DNA from: a virus
Virus record (IMG/VR): IMGVR_UViG_3300012936_000110
Span: 1 to 29,303 of that record
Length of the DNA stretch: 29,303 nt
Direction: 5' to 3' (one strand)
Of the stretch, positions 21,422-28,966 are shown one piece after another. The notes beneath the pieces were generated by a model. It was not told where the DNA came from, made no database searches, and saw nothing but the letters and a program-made list of their open reading frames with translations. Position 1 is the stretch's first letter, and every line of letters starts with the position of its first letter. The translations under genes were made by a program, and so were the position numbers.

Positions 21422-22777
21422 CTATTTATCCTGCATTAACTTTAATATTTCTTTTAAAGTACCCTTCATAAGTCTTACTTTTACCTGTGTTTCGCCCATC
21501 ATTTTAAGCACATCGTATCTGTGATGCCCATTAACAATAAAGCCTAGTTTGTCTATTGTAAGCGGTGCATAATTACCTTCTGTAACTCTTTCAATCTGCT
21601 TTGCTAACTTATCCCAACTTCTGTGTCTTTGTACAGGTCTTAAAATTCCAATATGTATGTAACCTTCTTTTTCAACAAATTCATTTAAATCATTCTCTTT
21701 TACTTGTGGAGGTGCTTTACCCTGTGTTAAAGGATGGTGGTTTAAATGCTCATATCCGTCTGCTGTTAGGTCGTAGCCTTCTTTTGCTAGTTTTGTAGCA
21801 GTAGCATACATAACCGCCTTATAATCGTCACCATAACGGCTTTTGAAATCTTTAGTTGCTTTTTTCATACCTTTTACAATACGTTCTTTTTCCTTTTCTT
21901 CACCTTTAGAAAGTTCACGTTCATTTGCAGGCTTCTCAAAATATTTTTTCAAATTCATAGCAGTCCTTTCAAATTTGTGGTCCTTGTGTTTGAATCCAAC
22001 ACCGCCTGCCGCTTCCCACTTGGCTATATTAGTTCCAAAGTCATCAATCAATATATTAGGTGTGCCATCTGGTTGAGTGGCATATTTTGCCTTGTTTGAG
22101 TTTATGATAATTTCCTTTGGAGGAAAAGAAGTAAGATTTTTTTCTGCCCATTCACGTTTGCTAGGTTCTACTCTAGGATCGTCTGCCAATGGAGCACTTA
22201 ATATTGTATAATCGCCTTTAATATCTTTTATTATTCCAAGTAACTTATCTGCATTAGGTGCCTTTGGTAATTTAATCCAAAAATCTTCTGTATCTCTGAT
22301 TTTTTGTAGTGCGGCATTTATGTCTTTAATTTCACGCCAATTACTTACACCTAAAAGTTTTGTCCAAGGACCAAAGAAATCAACTAATACTCCGTCCATG
22401 TCTACGTATATTTCACTTGCACTAGATAGTTCTTTTGCAGTTACTTCGTTTGCTTTATTATTACCTTTGTTTTTAAAATCAAATCTGTTGTTAGGACCTT
22501 TGCCCGGCTTATGTATTAAACCCATAGGCTTAATTGTTTGGGGCATTATTTTCCATTCATCTGTTTTTGACTCTGCCATACCTAAATTAAATAATTTATT
22601 AGGATCACTATTTTTGTGAGCCTTTTTATGCATAGTATACACTGGTACACCGTTTTTGTCAACCTTTAATCCAAGTTTAGCGGCCTGCTTTTTGATTTCA
22701 TTAGGACCTACATCTGGTGTTGTGTTTACACCAGGAACGACTAATCCTACTCCTTCTGAAATCTCTTTGAATCTCAT
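21422..22777 (-). CDS. HAD 5'-nucleotidase/ParB-like multidomain protein, possibly packaged
   Basis: The protein has 451 residues. The N-terminus MRFKEISEG has I-S-E|G (6-9) like a T4 prohead protease site. The HAD domain (about 120-280) resembles NT5C deoxynucleotidases: D126/D128 in YVDMDGVLVDF, ILSAPL (192-197), K207, DD245-246 in ILIDDFGTN. Next comes a phage-type element, RYGDDYKAVMYATATKLA (314-331). The C-terminus (about 365-451) contains FIVNGHHRYDVLKMMGE, a ParB/sulfiredoxin-like NGHHR motif (436-440). It might dephosphorylate nucleotides or cut DNA. The start overlaps its upstream neighbour as ATGA. An internal promoter-like site lies at 22634-22662. Assignments are from motifs. Confidence 0.75.
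   Translation of the reverse strand: MRFKEISEGVGLVVPGVNTTPDVGPNEIKKQAAKLGLKVDKNGVPVYTMHKKAHKNSDPNKLFNLGMAESKTDEWKIMPQTIKPMGLIHKPGKGPNNRFDFKNKGNNKANEVTAKELSSASEIYVDMDGVLVDFFGPWTKLLGVSNWREIKDINAALQKIRDTEDFWIKLPKAPNADKLLGIIKDIKGDYTILSAPLADDPRVEPSKREWAEKNLTSFPPKEIIINSNKAKYATQPDGTPNILIDDFGTNIAKWEAAGGVGFKHKDHKFERTAMNLKKYFEKPANERELSKGEEKEKERIVKGMKKATKDFKSRYGDDYKAVMYATATKLAKEGYDLTADGYEHLNHHPLTQGKAPPQVKENDLNEFVEKEGYIHIGILRPVQRHRSWDKLAKQIERVTEGNYAPLTIDKLGFIVNGHHRYDVLKMMGETQVKVRLMKGTLKEILKLMQDK
21423..21430 (-). promoter_or_regulatory. Late-promoter-like site overlapping a stop codon
   Basis: GATAAATA on the minus strand, formed by the last Asp and Lys codons and the stop (GAT AAA TAG) of the 451-aa gene, five bases before ATG 21417. 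Confidence 0.55.
22634..22662 (-). promoter_or_regulatory. Promoter-like sequence inside the 451-aa gene
   Basis: TTGACA (22657-22662), 17 bases, TATACT (22634-22639) within codons 39-48 of the HAD/ParB-like gene. It would transcribe the downstream virion genes independently of late promoters. Confidence 0.45.
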
Positions 22778-22992
22778 TTCTTTTTACGCCCTCTAAATTG
22801 AACTTGCCCTGTCATGTAAGGTTTTGAAAACCAAAGTTTAAACCAGTCTTTGTCTCCTGGCTTAATACCCATATCTCTTTCTTTTTGTTTTAGTGCAGTT
22901 GCAGTAATGCTAGGATTTTCATCTATTTTGTATTCAGTGTATCCTTGAAACTCATTAATACCTGCTAATTTTTTTAATGTATCTATGTCCAT
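22774..22992 (-). CDS. Small basic probable virion protein, 72 aa
   Basis: The N-terminus MDIDTLKKLAGINEFQGYTE contains I-N-E (12-14), again like a prohead protease site. The centre is charged and the C-terminus reads WFSKPYMTGQVQFRGRKKK, strongly basic. The start overlaps the stop of the 40-aa gene as TAATG. No family recognised. Confidence 0.65.
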   Translation of the reverse strand: MDIDTLKKLAGINEFQGYTEYKIDENPSITATALKQKERDMGIKPGDKDWFKLWFSKPYMTGQVQFRGRKKK

Positions 22993-23114
22993 TACTTCTT
23001 TTTCTTTCTACCTGCACAATGAGCCTTTTGTGAAAATCCTTTAGGATTAGAGCAGTTAATACTTTTCTTATACTTGTTGCTCCATTTTTCCTTTATAAAC
23101 TCTCTTGCTCTCAT
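22992..23114 (-). CDS. Tiny basic Cys-containing protein, 40 aa
   Basis: This short gene reads MRAREFIKEKWSNKYKKS, then INCSNPKGFSQKAHCAG, then RKKKK. It begins at ATG 23114 in an ATGA overlap with the nucleotidyltransferase stop and ends in a TAATG overlap with the 72-aa gene, so its frame is fixed by both neighbours. FIKE (6-9) resembles a capsid-targeting/protease site. The two Cys and the NPKGF...H element resemble the NPARRKSF...C end of the 124-aa protein at 24480. About one third of its residues are Lys or Arg: a DNA-associated head peptide is plausible. Confidence 0.65.
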   Translation of the reverse strand: MRAREFIKEKWSNKYKKSINCSNPKGFSQKAHCAGRKKKK

Positions 23115-24148
23115 TTTTTCTTCTTTTTGCCTTTGTGCATATTAATAAACCAATTTGCTAATTGTTTATCTCTGGGTGTTGCGTTCTTTTTAGATTTTAA
23201 TTTCTTTGCTTTTGATAATGTTACTTTGCCTTTTACTTTTGCTTTTAAACTACCTTTGTCTCCAGGATTTTTACCATCAGCAAAGTTTTCATCTTGTTTC
23301 CAATCAAACTTAATACCTAAGTTTTTAAATAAGTTAGCAGTTGTTTTTGCACTTCTTAATGCCTTTTGCATTAGTTCTTGATTTTCTTTTTCTTGTCCAT
23401 CATAAAAACGTAAAAATCTATTTGCTTGATCAGGTGCAATAAAAATTTTACCACCTACTGTAATCTCATCTGGATTAGCATTCCAACTTAAAGGAAAAGG
23501 TTCATTGTCTTTTCTGCTTGAAATATTATTAAGCACATCTAGTTTAGGCTTTTGCTGTTTTACAATTAATTCATCTAAGTCTTGTTCACTTATGCCCATA
23601 CCTGAACGTACTGCATCGTACATATCTTTTGCTAATTTTTCATCACCTGCAACACCGTCTTTGAATTCATCAAACTCACCTTTGTTTGCATGGTAACGCA
23701 TTTTACTTGCACTCATTCCTTCTGCACCTTCGGCGTCAGGATCTCTTTCTCCAGCATTTACTATTTCAATAATGTCAAAATTATATTCAACACCGTTATA
23801 CTTTTTTAATAATTCGTCAAAACTTTTTACTCTATCACTTCCTGCTACATATACAATTTTTGTATAACCTAAACTTTCTAATTTTTTCATAGCATCAATG
23901 ATAGTTCTTACACCATCACTACCTATGGTAATATCTGCACCAAAACTTTTTTGTGCGAATGAAACTTTTTGTTGATGTGTTAAAGGATCTGTTGCTGGTT
24001 TTTGTGTATGACTTAAAAATAGAAAATGATCACCAGGAATAGATTTAATTTTATCTACTAGTTTCTTGTGTCCTATTGTTGGAGGATTAAGTCTTCCGAA
24101 TGCAAATACAGCCGACTTCTGATTCTCTGTTAGATGTCTTAGAAGCAT
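23111..24148 (-). CDS. Nucleotidyltransferase (NMN adenylyltransferase-like) with basic tail
   Basis: The protein has 345 residues. The domain at about 12-170 has FGRLNPPTIGHKKLV, the cytidylyltransferase-fold ATP motif in the TIGH form of HxGH; VYVAGSDRVKSF; and GMSASKMRYHA, corresponding to the ISxTxxR site. It may make NAD or activate a sugar or lipid head group. The C-terminal half has a different composition and ends in a very Lys-rich tail. The N-terminus MLLRHLTENQ carries L-T-E (6-8). AAGGTG precedes ATG 24148. Packaging with the genome, as for T4 Alt, is an inference. Confidence 0.78.
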   Translation of the reverse strand: MLLRHLTENQKSAVFAFGRLNPPTIGHKKLVDKIKSIPGDHFLFLSHTQKPATDPLTHQQKVSFAQKSFGADITIGSDGVRTIIDAMKKLESLGYTKIVYVAGSDRVKSFDELLKKYNGVEYNFDIIEIVNAGERDPDAEGAEGMSASKMRYHANKGEFDEFKDGVAGDEKLAKDMYDAVRSGMGISEQDLDELIVKQQKPKLDVLNNISSRKDNEPFPLSWNANPDEITVGGKIFIAPDQANRFLRFYDGQEKENQELMQKALRSAKTTANLFKNLGIKFDWKQDENFADGKNPGDKGSLKAKVKGKVTLSKAKKLKSKKNATPRDKQLANWFINMHKGKKKKK

Positions 24149-24486
24149 TAGTAATCACCTTTTCTCATCGACTCCATTTCTTCTCCATAGATTTTTTCTG
24201 CTAAAGATAAAACTTCTTCTTGTGCTAGTAAATCATCTGGACGTTTAGGTAAATCGTATTTGTTGCAATAATGCTTAACACCTTTGTTAATCATATCCAT
24301 TAAATCTTCTGGGCCTATAGATTCACCTTTTTGCAATTTGTCTTGACAACCACACATAGTTGGGTAATATTGTTTCCTATAAAACATAGGATCGTTTTTC
24401 ATATGTGTATGCAAATCGTGAACAATACTAAAATTTAGTTTATTGTCGTCCTGTTCGCTATCATGGAATTCATTTATTTTTACCAT
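24148..24486 (-). CDS. Conserved-type phage protein, 112 aa
   Basis: The N-terminus is MVKINEFHDSEQ (I-N-E at 4-6), then VHDLHTHMKNDPMFYRKQYY, and a helical acidic C-terminus (AEKIYGEEMESMRKGDY). Two Cys in PTMCGCQDK and one in HYCNKYD could bind metal together with the His. I recall close relatives in marine T4-like phages without a function. ATG 24486 has GGAG ten bases upstream and overlaps the previous gene. Confidence 0.7.
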   Translation of the reverse strand: MVKINEFHDSEQDDNKLNFSIVHDLHTHMKNDPMFYRKQYYPTMCGCQDKLQKGESIGPEDLMDMINKGVKHYCNKYDLPKRPDDLLAQEEVLSLAEKIYGEEMESMRKGDY

Positions 24487-24854
24487 TTACGACAACTCCA
24501 ATATCTTGCTTTAGTTCTTGGTCCTGGATTATCACAATTATGTCTAGCACGGAAACTTTTTCTACGTGCTGGATTAGATTTTTTAATTCTCATATTAGGA
24601 TCACCAAAATTTACTTTTTTAATGTTCTTTGTTTTAGGATCTTTAACGTATACTTTGAACTTCTTGACGTCACCTTGCATAGGTTTGCCAAGTTTTACTT
24701 TACGTCCTCTGTACTCCGCTTCGTCAACAATCTCGTCATCGTTGAAGTACATATCACCGTAAGCATAATAAAAGTCATTACCTTCATAGGTTTCTTCAGG
24801 GTATAAATCCCTTTCTTGTATTTCACCTAGATAGTCTTTAAAAGATTTAGTCAT
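24480..24854 (-). CDS. Basic Cys-containing probable head protein, 124 aa
   Basis: The N-terminus MTKSFKDYLGEIQERD resembles T4 internal-protein leaders (MKTYQEFIxEA) and has L-G-E and I-Q-E. The acidic middle is followed by a basic tail: KKSNPARRKSFRARHNCDNP and then GPRTKARYWSCRKW, with two Cys and many Arg. GAGGT lies before ATG 24854, and a late-promoter-like GATAAATA precedes that. A DNA-contacting structural or core protein is likely but unproven. Confidence 0.7.
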   Translation of the reverse strand: MTKSFKDYLGEIQERDLYPEETYEGNDFYYAYGDMYFNDDEIVDEAEYRGRKVKLGKPMQGDVKKFKVYVKDPKTKNIKKVNFGDPNMRIKKSNPARRKSFRARHNCDNPGPRTKARYWSCRKW

Positions 24855-24869
24855 AGCAATATTACCTCA

Positions 24870-24881
24870 TAATACGTATTA
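24870..24881. repeat. Perfect 12-base palindrome TAATACGTATTA
   Basis: Lies in the leader between the late-type promoter (24886-24893) and the SD of the 124-aa gene. It is short and AT-rich, so may be chance, or it may bind a regulator. Confidence 0.4.
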
Positions 24882-24885
24882 CAAG

Positions 24886-24893
24886 TATTTATC
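24886..24893 (-). promoter_or_regulatory. Late-promoter-like site
   Basis: GATAAATA followed by CTTGT on the minus strand, in the gap between the 90-aa and 124-aa genes; leader of about 30 bases to ATG 24854. Confidence 0.6.
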
Positions 24894-24901
24894 AATATAT
24901 G

Positions 24902-25174
24902 CTATATGCTGATTTCTATATCGAAGTTGCTATAACCCTGATCAAACAGTTTATTTGCTAGTAAATTTGCTACTTCGCTGGATTCATCTTCGCTTAATGC
25001 TTTATGTAATCCTACTGTAACGACTGTTTTATCGCCTTCTGTTTCGTATGATTCATAATCTGTTAAGTCTTCTAATAACCCAGGTTCTGCTGATTCTAGT
25101 ACCGTATCAATAAGATATTCATCTACTTCAGGAGCATCTTTGTTTTCAAATACTATGCTTATAAAGTTCTTCAT
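24902..25174 (-). CDS. Acidic protein of unknown function, 90 aa
   Basis: Very acidic (many Glu and Asp), with a leader MKNFISIVFENKD (V-F-E at 8-10). The body reads like a small alpha/beta protein (TVVTVGLHKAL and YSNFDIEISI strands around a helix). A near-perfect SD, AGGAGG, lies before ATG 25174. No family recognised. Confidence 0.65.
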   Translation of the reverse strand: MKNFISIVFENKDAPEVDEYLIDTVLESAEPGLLEDLTDYESYETEGDKTVVTVGLHKALSEDESSEVANLLANKLFDQGYSNFDIEISI

Positions 25175-25182
25175 AAATCCTC

Positions 25183-25536
25183 CTAGTGGTTTAATAATAC
25201 ACTCTGCACAGAGCCATCTGTCCAGTTACTTACTATTGCTCTTACCCATACAAAGTTACCTGTAAAGTTCTTAAAAATAGTGCCATCTACAGATGAACCA
25301 TGTGTATGATCTGTGCCTGTTATATCAAACCAGTCAGTACTTGCTGGGTCAATTGCAAGTGTACCTTGCATTTTAATTGTGCCTAAAAATCCTGTAAGAT
25401 TATACTGCACCGTGTGGAAACCATCGGCTCTACCGTAGTATCCGTCACCTTTATATTTGTCACCAGTGACAGTTTGAATTGTGCTATCACCCGGGTGAGT
25501 TTGTTGACTCATTATTATTGTACTATTGCTGGACAT
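25183..25536 (-). CDS. Beta-rich probable virion protein, 117 aa
   Basis: Gly, Thr and aromatic rich, with GRADGFHTVQYNLTGFLGTI and TDWFDITGTDHTHGSS, a strand-rich composition typical of tail or head decoration proteins. ATG 25536 lies five bases after a late-type GATAAATA and lacks an SD; ATG 25512 (MSQQTHPGDST) may be the true start. The function is a guess from composition and late promoter. Confidence 0.6.
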   Translation of the reverse strand: MSSNSTIIMSQQTHPGDSTIQTVTGDKYKGDGYYGRADGFHTVQYNLTGFLGTIKMQGTLAIDPASTDWFDITGTDHTHGSSVDGTIFKNFTGNFVWVRAIVSNWTDGSVQSVLLNH

Positions 25537-25540
25537 ACAA

Positions 25541-26209
25541 CTATTTATCTGTTTCTACGTATACTACTTTGTCTTGTCTAAGCAGTCCTTTGTCTAAAAA
25601 TAAACTAATCATAGTAACTGCACCTTCATTTTTAACCCATATATAACGGCCTTTAAGGTCAAAACCACGTTTTAAATCTCGTATCAGAGCATCTCCTGCC
25701 TTTGCTTTATCTTTGTTTGCTACTAACCAATCTGCAAGTGCAGGATCTCCTTTACCTTGTAATGTAATCCTTATAGACCAAGGCCAGGATCTTTTACGTA
25801 TAATAGTATTTTTGTCTATGTCTATATTATCAGGTGGAGCAAAGAATATAGTTTCAGCATTTAATTTCTTACCAAATCTACGTAGCCAATCTTTATTATT
25901 AGAGAACACAGATAACCAAATACTTTCGCATCTTACCATAAAATCTTCACCACGTTCTAGTGTAGTTTGTATGATAGTCAAATCCTCTGCGTCATTTACA
26001 GGAACAGGTCTTGACTGAGCAAATCTAATACGTGGTCCGTACTTGAATACATACTGTCCTTCTTCTTTTTCATTTGTTAGAATCTCGTCAATTCTAGTTT
26101 TTGAATAATCTAATCTTTTGTTTCTAAAAATGAAGGCTACGGTATTCTTTACAAGTAGTTTATACTTGTATTTGTCGTAGAATAGTTTATATGTAGTATC
26201 AAACTTCAT
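25541..26209 (-). CDS. Uncharacterised phage protein, 222 aa
   Basis: Mixed, rather basic protein with Trp-containing elements such as RSWPWSIRITLQGKGDPALA (about 139-158) and GRYIWVKNEGAVTMISLFLD (about 188-207). I recall relatives in marine phages without function. ATG 26209 is within the end of the ClpA-like gene, with AAGGA 11 bases upstream. Its last codons form the late-promoter-like GATAAATA. Confidence 0.6.
   Translation of the reverse strand: MKFDTTYKLFYDKYKYKLLVKNTVAFIFRNKRLDYSKTRIDEILTNEKEEGQYVFKYGPRIRFAQSRPVPVNDAEDLTIIQTTLERGEDFMVRCESIWLSVFSNNKDWLRRFGKKLNAETIFFAPPDNIDIDKNTIIRKRSWPWSIRITLQGKGDPALADWLVANKDKAKAGDALIRDLKRGFDLKGRYIWVKNEGAVTMISLFLDKGLLRQDKVVYVETDK
25542..25549 (-). promoter_or_regulatory. 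Late-promoter-like site overlapping a stop codon
   Basis: GATAAATA formed by the terminal Asp-Lys-stop codons (GAT AAA TAG) of the 222-aa gene, five bases before ATG 25536; the same arrangement as at 21423-21430. Confidence 0.55.
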
Positions 26210-28448
26210 CTGCTATTTTTTCCTTAACCTCAGTATTTAATATATACTTTTCATCTTTATAGTCTATATTTAATACGCCGCCGTCTTTAAGGTTTCCAAA
26301 TAGCAACATTTTAGATAGTGGAGTTTTTAGTTCTTTATCAATAATACGTTGTAAAGGTCTAGCACCCATTTTGCTATCAAAACCTTGCTCAACTAATTGA
26401 TCTATTGCTTCATCGGTAATAGTAACTGACACATCTTTTTCTTTAAGCATATCTTTAAGTATCACTAAGAACTTACCTACAATTTTAAGCATTGTATTCT
26501 TATCTAGTTTACCAAATGTCATTATACCGTCAAGTCTATTTCTAAATTCTGGTGGAAAAAACTTTTTAAGTTCTTTGTCTTCGTATTCTTTTTCCATAGT
26601 GCCACCAAACCCTATGTTATTTTGTTCTGCTTCTTGTGAACCTAAGTTAGTAGTCATGATCAAAACAATATTTCTACAATCTGCCTGTTTACCATTAGAC
26701 CCTGTAACAAAACCATTGTCCATGATTTGGAGTAATAAACTAGAAACATCAGGGTGTGCTTTTTCTATTTCATCTAATAACAATACACAATTAGGTGCTT
26801 CTTGTAATTTAGTAATTAATAGTCCTGCATTTTCTTCAAAACCTACATAACCTGGAGGTGAGCCAATAAGTTTAGCAACAGAATGCTTCTCTTGATATTC
26901 ACTCATATCAAATCTTACTAGTTTTACACCTAAATTACTTGCAAGTTGTCTAGCAGTTTCAGTTTTACCAACACCAGTTGGACCCATAAACACAAAAGAA
27001 CCAACAGGTTTGTTTTCTTCTTTAAGTCCTGCTTGTGAAACGTGTATTTTATCTGTAATAGCATCAATACATTCGTCTTGTCCGTAAACTTCTGCTTTCA
27101 AGTTCTTTTCTAAGTTTGCTAAATTGCTTGTTTCAGTTTCAGCAATCTGTTCTACAGGCATTTGCACCGCCTTTGCAAGTTCAAACTGAATGCTGTCCTC
27201 AGTAACTTCTTTGTCACCTTTAACTTTTTTCAATTTAAATCTTGCACAGGCACAATCAATTAAGTCAATTGCTTTATCAGGCAATTTTTTGTCAGACTGA
27301 TATTTGACACTTAATTTGATTGAAGCATCTACAGCCTCCTCAGTGATGTTAACACTATGGAACTGCTCGTAGTATTTTTTAATTCCCATTAAAATTTGTC
27401 TTGTAATCTCTTTACTAGGTTCATCTATTGTAACTCTAGCAAATCTTCTCATTAAAGCACGGTCTTTTTCAAAATATTTTCTATATTCTTCCCACGTAGT
27501 ACTTGCTACAACTTTAATATTGCCTTTTGTAAGGATAGGTTTGAGCATATTAGCAAGATCATTACTGTTTGATCCGCCACCAGCACCTGCACCACTTATC
27601 ATATGTGCTTCATCTATGAATACAATAGTGTTACCTCGCTTCTTTAATCCTGCCATTACAAGTTTAAAACGTTCTTCAAAGTCACCTCTATACTTAGACC
27701 CTGCTAACATAGATCCTATATCTAAGTTGTATACACTATAATCTTTTAAGAATTCTGGTACTGCACCATTAACAATATTCCATGCAAGTCCTTCAGCGAT
27801 AGCAGTTTTACCTACTCCTGGATCACCTACAAGTAATACATTATTCTTACTTCTACGTCCAAGTGCAAGGGCAATACTTTCTAGTTCCTCAACTCTACCT
27901 ATTACAGGATCAATTTTTCCTGTTTCAACTTCTGCGTTTAGATTAGTTGTATATGAACGTAATGCTCGTTGAGCCATACCAGCCATTTCTTCATCTTCAA
28001 ATGAAGTTTCAACTTCGCTATGTATGTAATCTTGGAATCTTTCTTTATCAATTTTTGCTTCGTTGATATAATATAATGCCCAACTTTTCTTTTCACTGAA
28101 CATACTTAAAAATACGTCTTGTATTTCAATTAAATTTCTACCACTGAATAAAACCTGTGTAAATGCTCTGTTTAACACACGTTCTACTGCCTGTGTTTTC
28201 TTAGGCTTAAACTTTTTGCTTTTGTCAGTACGGATTATATCATCACATTTTACTTTGAGATAATTTTCTACGTTCTTTTTTATAAATTCTGGATCAGCAC
28301 CCGAACCACTTACTACATTTGCGAATGTTTCATCACAAAGCATACTAAACAGTAAATGCTCAATTGTTACATAGTCGTGATTTAACTTTTTAGCAGTATC
28401 AATTGCTTTATCAAATACACCTTGTAAACTTTCACTGGGTTCAACCAT
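26199..28448 (-). CDS. clpA: ClpA-like AAA+ protein unfoldase
   Basis: The protein has 749 residues, near E. coli ClpA (758). A Clp N-domain (about 1-150) carries LNHDYVTIEHLL. AAA module 1 has GDPGVGKTA (Walker A, 208-216), VFIDEAH (Walker B) and sensor ASTTWEEYRKYF. AAA module 2 has GPTGVGKTE (489-497) and LLLDEIEKAHP. A hydrophobic IGF sits at 612-614 in EQNNIGFGG, where E. coli ClpA has the ClpP-docking IGL loop (617-619). No coiled-coil M-domain like that of ClpB is present. No phage ClpP is in view, so it may use host ClpP. Start ATG 28448 overlaps the deformylase stop (TAATG) with GGAG upstream. Confidence 0.93.
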   Translation of the reverse strand: MVEPSESLQGVFDKAIDTAKKLNHDYVTIEHLLFSMLCDETFANVVSGSGADPEFIKKNVENYLKVKCDDIIRTDKSKKFKPKKTQAVERVLNRAFTQVLFSGRNLIEIQDVFLSMFSEKKSWALYYINEAKIDKERFQDYIHSEVETSFEDEEMAGMAQRALRSYTTNLNAEVETGKIDPVIGRVEELESIALALGRRSKNNVLLVGDPGVGKTAIAEGLAWNIVNGAVPEFLKDYSVYNLDIGSMLAGSKYRGDFEERFKLVMAGLKKRGNTIVFIDEAHMISGAGAGGGSNSNDLANMLKPILTKGNIKVVASTTWEEYRKYFEKDRALMRRFARVTIDEPSKEITRQILMGIKKYYEQFHSVNITEEAVDASIKLSVKYQSDKKLPDKAIDLIDCACARFKLKKVKGDKEVTEDSIQFELAKAVQMPVEQIAETETSNLANLEKNLKAEVYGQDECIDAITDKIHVSQAGLKEENKPVGSFVFMGPTGVGKTETARQLASNLGVKLVRFDMSEYQEKHSVAKLIGSPPGYVGFEENAGLLITKLQEAPNCVLLLDEIEKAHPDVSSLLLQIMDNGFVTGSNGKQADCRNIVLIMTTNLGSQEAEQNNIGFGGTMEKEYEDKELKKFFPPEFRNRLDGIMTFGKLDKNTMLKIVGKFLVILKDMLKEKDVSVTITDEAIDQLVEQGFDSKMGARPLQRIIDKELKTPLSKMLLFGNLKDGGVLNIDYKDEKYILNTEVKEKIADEV

Positions 28449-28966
28449 TAACTTTTCTCCGTAAATCTTTTAATCAACTTTTGTTGTTTCTTTTTTGCCA
28501 TATCAAGTTTTAATTTAGATACTCTATCTATAAAATTTATTCCGTAAAGATGATCATACTCGTGACCAAAGATTCTAGCATTCCATCCTACAAGTTCTAG
28601 TGTACACTCTTTTGCGTTAGAGTCAAGACATTCTACTACCAAACCGTAAGGTCTTTTTACCTTTAAGTATAGTAATGGAAAACTTAAACACCCTTCTTCT
28701 CCTATAATAGTTTCTTCAGTTACTTTTACGATCTTTGGATTAATAACTGCAAAACTTTTATTGTCTTCATATCCTTTTAATCCTTCAGGCTTCATTACAA
28801 AGATTTGACCTTCAAAAGCAACTTGGTTAGCGGCAAGACCTACACCTTGGTGCTTGTCCATAATTTCTATCATTTCTTTTTCAACTTCTTTGGCATCATG
28901 CTTTTCGAAATCAAAAGGATTTACCTTTTTTTCTAACCAACTATTAGGATATGTTACCAGTTTCAT
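28448..28966 (-). CDS. def: Peptide deformylase
   Basis: Removes the formyl group from new proteins. All three motifs are present in 172 residues: GVGLAANQV (41-49), EGCLSFP with zinc ligand C93, and GHEYDHLYG with H135, catalytic E136 and H139. It seems full length and active, and the last 40 residues are lysine-rich. Marine phages often carry this enzyme. The start overlaps the end of the DnaJ-like gene by 23 bases with only a weak SD, so translation may be coupled. Confidence 0.95.
   Translation of the reverse strand: MKLVTYPNSWLEKKVNPFDFEKHDAKEVEKEMIEIMDKHQGVGLAANQVAFEGQIFVMKPEGLKGYEDNKSFAVINPKIVKVTEETIIGEEGCLSFPLLYLKVKRPYGLVVECLDSNAKECTLELVGWNARIFGHEYDHLYGINFIDRVSKLKLDMAKKKQQKLIKRFTEKS

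Noticed and set aside
28600-28640. TTGACT with TACACT at 16 bases within the deformylase gene
   Set aside because: The -10 match is only 4 of 6 and the spacing differs from the other promoters; treated as chance.
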